DNA from: Pedobacter sp. PF22-3
Lineage (GTDB): Bacteria > Bacteroidota > Bacteroidia > Sphingobacteriales > Sphingobacteriaceae
Length of the DNA: 64,000 nt
NCBI RefSeq assembly: GCF_026239555.1
Contig: NZ_JAPIVP010000019.1
Span: 1-64,000 of the forward strand
Direction: 5' to 3'
Shown here: positions 61,535 to 64,000 of the stretch, piece after piece
Position numbering within the stretch: the stretch's first letter is position 1
Layout: each line of letters starts with the position of its first letter
The notes under the pieces: model-generated
Seen by the model: only the letters and a program-made list of their open reading frames with translations
Told to the model about the DNA's origin: nothing
Databases searched by the model: none
Made by a program: the position numbers and the translations under genes

Positions 61535-62365
61535 TTAAGCTACTGAAACCAATTCATCATTTGAAATTTCTTCATAAAAACTGTAGAAGTTTTCAAAATT
61601 CTCGGTTAAGTTAAAAGCTAATGTTGGCTTATTGGAATCTTTAACAAATTTTAACACATCTTTGCTTAAGTTTTCATCCGCTAAAACCACTGCGTCTGAG
61701 TGCGTTATAGCGCCGATGTGCATGCTATCGCAATCAGATGGCAAAAAGGCTTTGGTGTCATCTTCAGTCATGTTAGCCATTACCGCTTTAGTAGCAAAAC
61801 TGGCATTCAATTTCTCTGTAAAACCATCCTCATAAACAGAATACACTACTTTAGAATTCTTAAATGTAGGATCATTTTTGTAGGTGGTTTTAATGTAAGC
61901 AGGAACCAATGCACTCATCCAGCCGTGGCAGTGAACGATATCTGGTGCCCAACCTAATTTTTTAACCGTTTCCAATGCACCTTTACAGAAGAAAATCGTA
62001 CGTTCATCGTTATCATCAAAGAATTTTCCGCTGGCATCTCTAAATACCTGTTTGCGTTGGAAATATTCTTCGTTGTCTAAGAAATAAACCTGCATGCGTG
62101 CAGCTGGGATGGAGGCTACTTTAATGATTAAAGGATTATCGTTGTCATCAATAATGATGTTCATTCCCGATAAGCGTATTACTTCGTGTAAACGATTTCT
62201 TCTTTCGTTGATATTACCGAATTTTGGCATCAAGATGCGGATTTCGAATCCTTTTTCTTGCATAGCCTGTGGCAATTGGCGTGTAATTTCAGAAATTTTA
62301 GTAAGCTCGAGGAAAGGCGACATCTCGTGTGTAACAATCAGCAGCTTCGTTTTTGCCATCTCCAT
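61535..62365 (-). CDS. Glycogen/starch synthase-like protein, GT5 N-terminal domain only
   Basis: 276 aa. The GT5 N-terminal Rossmann domain is recognisable in LLIVTHEMSPFLELTKISEI, IRILMPKFGNINERRNRL, FFCKGALETVKKLGWAPDIV and HCHGWMSALVPAYIKT. The KTGGL substrate motif is replaced by LTKISEI, and the C-terminal GT-B domain that completes the active site is missing. It may be a regulatory or partner form, not a full synthase. Start at ATG 62365 or at 62359. Divergent from panC, a conserved Bacteroidetes order. Confidence 0.8.
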   Translation of the reverse strand: MEMAKTKLLIVTHEMSPFLELTKISEITRQLPQAMQEKGFEIRILMPKFGNINERRNRLHEVIRLSGMNIIIDDNDNPLIIKVASIPAARMQVYFLDNEEYFQRKQVFRDASGKFFDDNDERTIFFCKGALETVKKLGWAPDIVHCHGWMSALVPAYIKTTYKNDPTFKNSKVVYSVYEDGFTEKLNASFATKAVMANMTEDDTKAFLPSDCDSMHIGAITHSDAVVLADENLSKDVLKFVKDSNKPTLAFNLTENFENFYSFYEEISNDELVSVA

Positions 62366-62499
62366 ATTTTAGGAAAAAATTAAGTTAAATAAAAGATAAT
62401 GAGCTGCAAAGGTAAGCATAATAATACTATTTATCAATATAGCAAGCATTTGTTTGGTTTCATTTAGATTAATTTACACCTTTACGGCTTTAATTTAGA

Positions 62500-63354
62500 T
62501 TGTCCAAATTGGAAATATTTAAAACCAAAGCAGCGCTTAAGGCATTTTTACAGCCATTAAAAGCATCAGCTAAAAAAGTAGCATTAGTGCCTACCATGGG
62601 TGCTCTGCATCATGGCCATATCTCGTTGATAAAACTGGCCCAACAAAATGCCGATATCATTATCTGCAGTATTTTCGTAAACCCTACACAGTTTACCGAC
62701 CCTAAAGATTTAGAAAAATATCCGCGACCTATTGAACATGATCTGGCAATGCTGGCCGATGCCGGTTGTAACGCTGTGTTCATGCCAAATGTGGAGGAAA
62801 TGTACCCAATGGGAGCCGATGAGGCATGGCACATCGATTTAGGTCATGCCGAATTTCTGTTGGAAGGCGAGTTTAGGAAAGGCCATTACCAGGGTGTAAC
62901 GCAGATTGTTAAAAAACTGTTTGATGCTGTGGAGCCTGATGTGGCGATGTTCGGACAGAAAGATTTTCAGCAGGTACTGATGATCAAAAATATGCTGTCT
63001 TATTTTAAATTGCCCATTACTATTATTACCTGCCCTATTATTCGCGAGGATGACGGTTTAGCCATGAGCAGCCGGAATATCCATTTATCAACAGACGAAC
63101 GCGCAAATTCGCTCGTGCTGAGTAAATCGCTGCAGTTTGTTATGGATCATTTTGATGAATATTCACTTGCGACATTGGTAGATCGGGCAAAAGCGTTTTA
63201 TCAGGATATAGAAGGTGTAGAACTTGATTATTTTACCATTGCCAATGGCGATACACTCGAGCCAGCCAAATCAAAAGACGAAAATAACTTAGTTGCCCTG
63301 GTTGCTGCAAAAGTAGGCACAACGAGGTTGATTGATAATATGATTATAAAGTGA
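62500..63354 (+). CDS. panC: Pantoate--beta-alanine ligase
   Basis: About 284 aa, last step of pantothenate synthesis. ALVPTMGALHHGHISLI near residue 28 and MFGQKDFQQVLMIKNML near 150 are diagnostic, with IIREDDGLAMSSRN (KMSKS-like) near 180. No ATG lies before the conserved TMG motif, so the start is TTG at 62500 or TTG at 62509 (MEIFKTKAA). Followed by panD, consistent with one pathway unit. Confidence 0.95.
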   Translation: MSKLEIFKTKAALKAFLQPLKASAKKVALVPTMGALHHGHISLIKLAQQNADIIICSIFVNPTQFTDPKDLEKYPRPIEHDLAMLADAGCNAVFMPNVEEMYPMGADEAWHIDLGHAEFLLEGEFRKGHYQGVTQIVKKLFDAVEPDVAMFGQKDFQQVLMIKNMLSYFKLPITIITCPIIREDDGLAMSSRNIHLSTDERANSLVLSKSLQFVMDHFDEYSLATLVDRAKAFYQDIEGVELDYFTIANGDTLEPAKSKDENNLVALVAAKVGTTRLIDNMIIK

Positions 63355-63483
63355 TTGAAAACCGGAGAGGTAAGATGGAAGAGTTGTATGGTTATTGAAT
63401 AGCTCCCGAAGCTATCATCTATGAACCTTTTCATGATGTATATAGCCAACCATCATCCATTTTCCATATTACATTATACATTA

Positions 63484-63513
63484 TTTGAAACTCCAAACTG
63501 ATTGCTAACTTTG
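63484..63513 (+). promoter_or_regulatory. Promoter before panD
   Basis: TTTG (63484-63487), 18 nt, then TAACTTTG (63506-63513) fit the Bacteroidetes -33/-7 pattern. The -7 box ends 4 nt before the ATG. Confidence 0.55.
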
Positions 63514-63517
63514 CCAA

Positions 63518-63868
63518 ATGGTTATCACAATATTAAAATCGAAAATACACCGTGTTAGGGTAACACAAGCCGAATTGAATTATGTAGGTAGTATTACGAT
63601 AGATGAGGATTTGATGGATGCAGCTAACATTATTGCAAATGAAAAGGTGCAGATTGTAAATAATAATAATGGTGCGCGTTTTGAAACCTATGTAATTAAA
63701 GGCGAGCGTGGAACCGGAACCATTTGCTTAAATGGTGCCACAGCCCGTTTGGCTCAATTGGGTGATGTGCTGATCATCATGTCATATGGTTCACTGCCAA
63801 TAGAAGATGCTAAAAAATATAATCCAATACTGGTTTTTCCCGACGATAATAATCATTTGCTAAAATAA
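63518..63868 (+). CDS. panD: Aspartate 1-decarboxylase
   Basis: 116-aa pyruvoyl enzyme that makes beta-alanine for PanC. MVITILKSKIHRVRVTQAEL, the self-cleavage site Gly-Ser in LNYVGSITIDEDLMDAANI (G24-S25), RFETYVIKGERGTGTICLNG and IIMSYG are all present, so maturation should work. It follows panC and has its own promoter box. The next gene starts 4 nt after the stop. Confidence 0.96.
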   Translation: MVITILKSKIHRVRVTQAELNYVGSITIDEDLMDAANIIANEKVQIVNNNNGARFETYVIKGERGTGTICLNGATARLAQLGDVLIIMSYGSLPIEDAKKYNPILVFPDDNNHLLK

Positions 63869-63872
63869 CCTT

Positions 63873-64000
63873 GTGACATTCGACCTCAAAACAGCGCTAA
63901 AATTTATCATCCTGTTTTTAATAGGAATAGGGGTTTTGTATTTAGCTTTTTGGGGTCAGGATTTAGAAAAGATATGGCTGGAAATTAAAACGGCTAATTA
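63873..64000 (+). CDS. Start of a lysylphosphatidylglycerol synthase TM-like (UPF0104) protein, cut by the window
   Basis: GTG at 63873 opens a frame that runs to the end of the window (42 codons). It begins VTFDLKTALKFIILFLIGIG and continues with a hydrophobic helix and FWGQDLEKIWLEIKTAN. This is the N-terminus style of the flippase-like/UPF0104 membrane proteins that commonly follow panD in Bacteroidetes. Identity is inference from 42 residues and context. Confidence 0.6.
   Translation, partial: MTFDLKTALKFIILFLIGIGVLYLAFWGQDLEKIWLEIKTAN

Noticed and set aside
1..64000. tRNA or rRNA genes, prophage, conjugative or antiviral defence genes
   Set aside because: No cloverleaf, rRNA segment, integrase, capsid, or recognisable defence gene was seen when reading both strands; this is a visual check, not a model search.

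Overview
The window reads as a chromosomal segment of a Bacteroidetes bacterium, most likely family Sphingobacteriaceae and close to Pedobacter. This is inferred from the gene families (DUF4270, DUF4920, DUF5687, DUF6263, a TonB receptor with a carboxypeptidase-like regulatory domain), from the absence of clear Shine-Dalgarno sequences, and from TAnnTTTG promoter boxes placed 4-6 nt before several start codons. No species call is possible from the sequence alone. I saw no rRNA, tRNA, CRISPR array or prophage.

Layout. 0-9 kb: hisS, a methyltransferase, an MHS-type MFS transporter, rarA, a DUF5687/ABC ATPase exporter pair and an OmpA lipoprotein, ending in a repeat island (8.56-9.1 kb). 9-19.6 kb: a small conserved protein, a Gfo/Idh oxidoreductase, an MtfA-like peptidase, DUF6263 and an alpha/beta hydrolase; then a YtrA-type GntR/ABC operon with a 7+7 bp palindromic operator; then DoxX, aldo/keto reductase and Old Yellow Enzyme. 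19.8-25.4 kb: a TonB receptor with a small Cys/His-rich RGPP protein, a TlpA-like thioredoxin, an NA37 nucleoid-associated protein, and a RAYT transposase framed by matched hairpins and 60-bp direct repeats. 25.4-33.4 kb: a tightly overlapping MoxR/DUF58/DUF4350/DUF4129/SpoIIM-like operon with a divergent RDD gene. 33.4-36.2 kb: SGNH hydrolase, lipB, phosphopantetheinyl transferase, dcd. 36.2-37.4 kb: a second repeat island of about 255-bp tandem units.

37.4-45 kb: a large MG2/plug protein without a beta-barrel, a pair resembling mitochondrial enoyl-CoA isomerase and 2,4-dienoyl-CoA reductase, purD and a DUF4369/thioredoxin protein, followed by a 22-bp-period repeat array. 45-52.7 kb: an arginase-fold protein with altered metal ligands, an epimerase, a SerB-like phosphatase fused to a PGDH fragment that lacks the NAD domain, a CLC-F-type channel under a fluoride riboswitch, tryptophan 2,3-dioxygenase and ilvE. 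52.9-64 kb: DUF4920, radA, RNase E/G, a 29-aa COX24/mS38-like protein, a TPR protein and HU; divergent mutY-ssb; DUF4270, a one-domain GT5 protein, and panC-panD followed by a cut-off membrane protein.

The chromosome is largely housekeeping, but its spacers carry several families of palindromic and word-like repeats. The most noteworthy items are the RAYT element, the SerB/PGDH-fragment fusion, the fluoride riboswitch with its CLC, the degenerate arginase-fold protein, the ECI/DECR pair and the 22-bp array.
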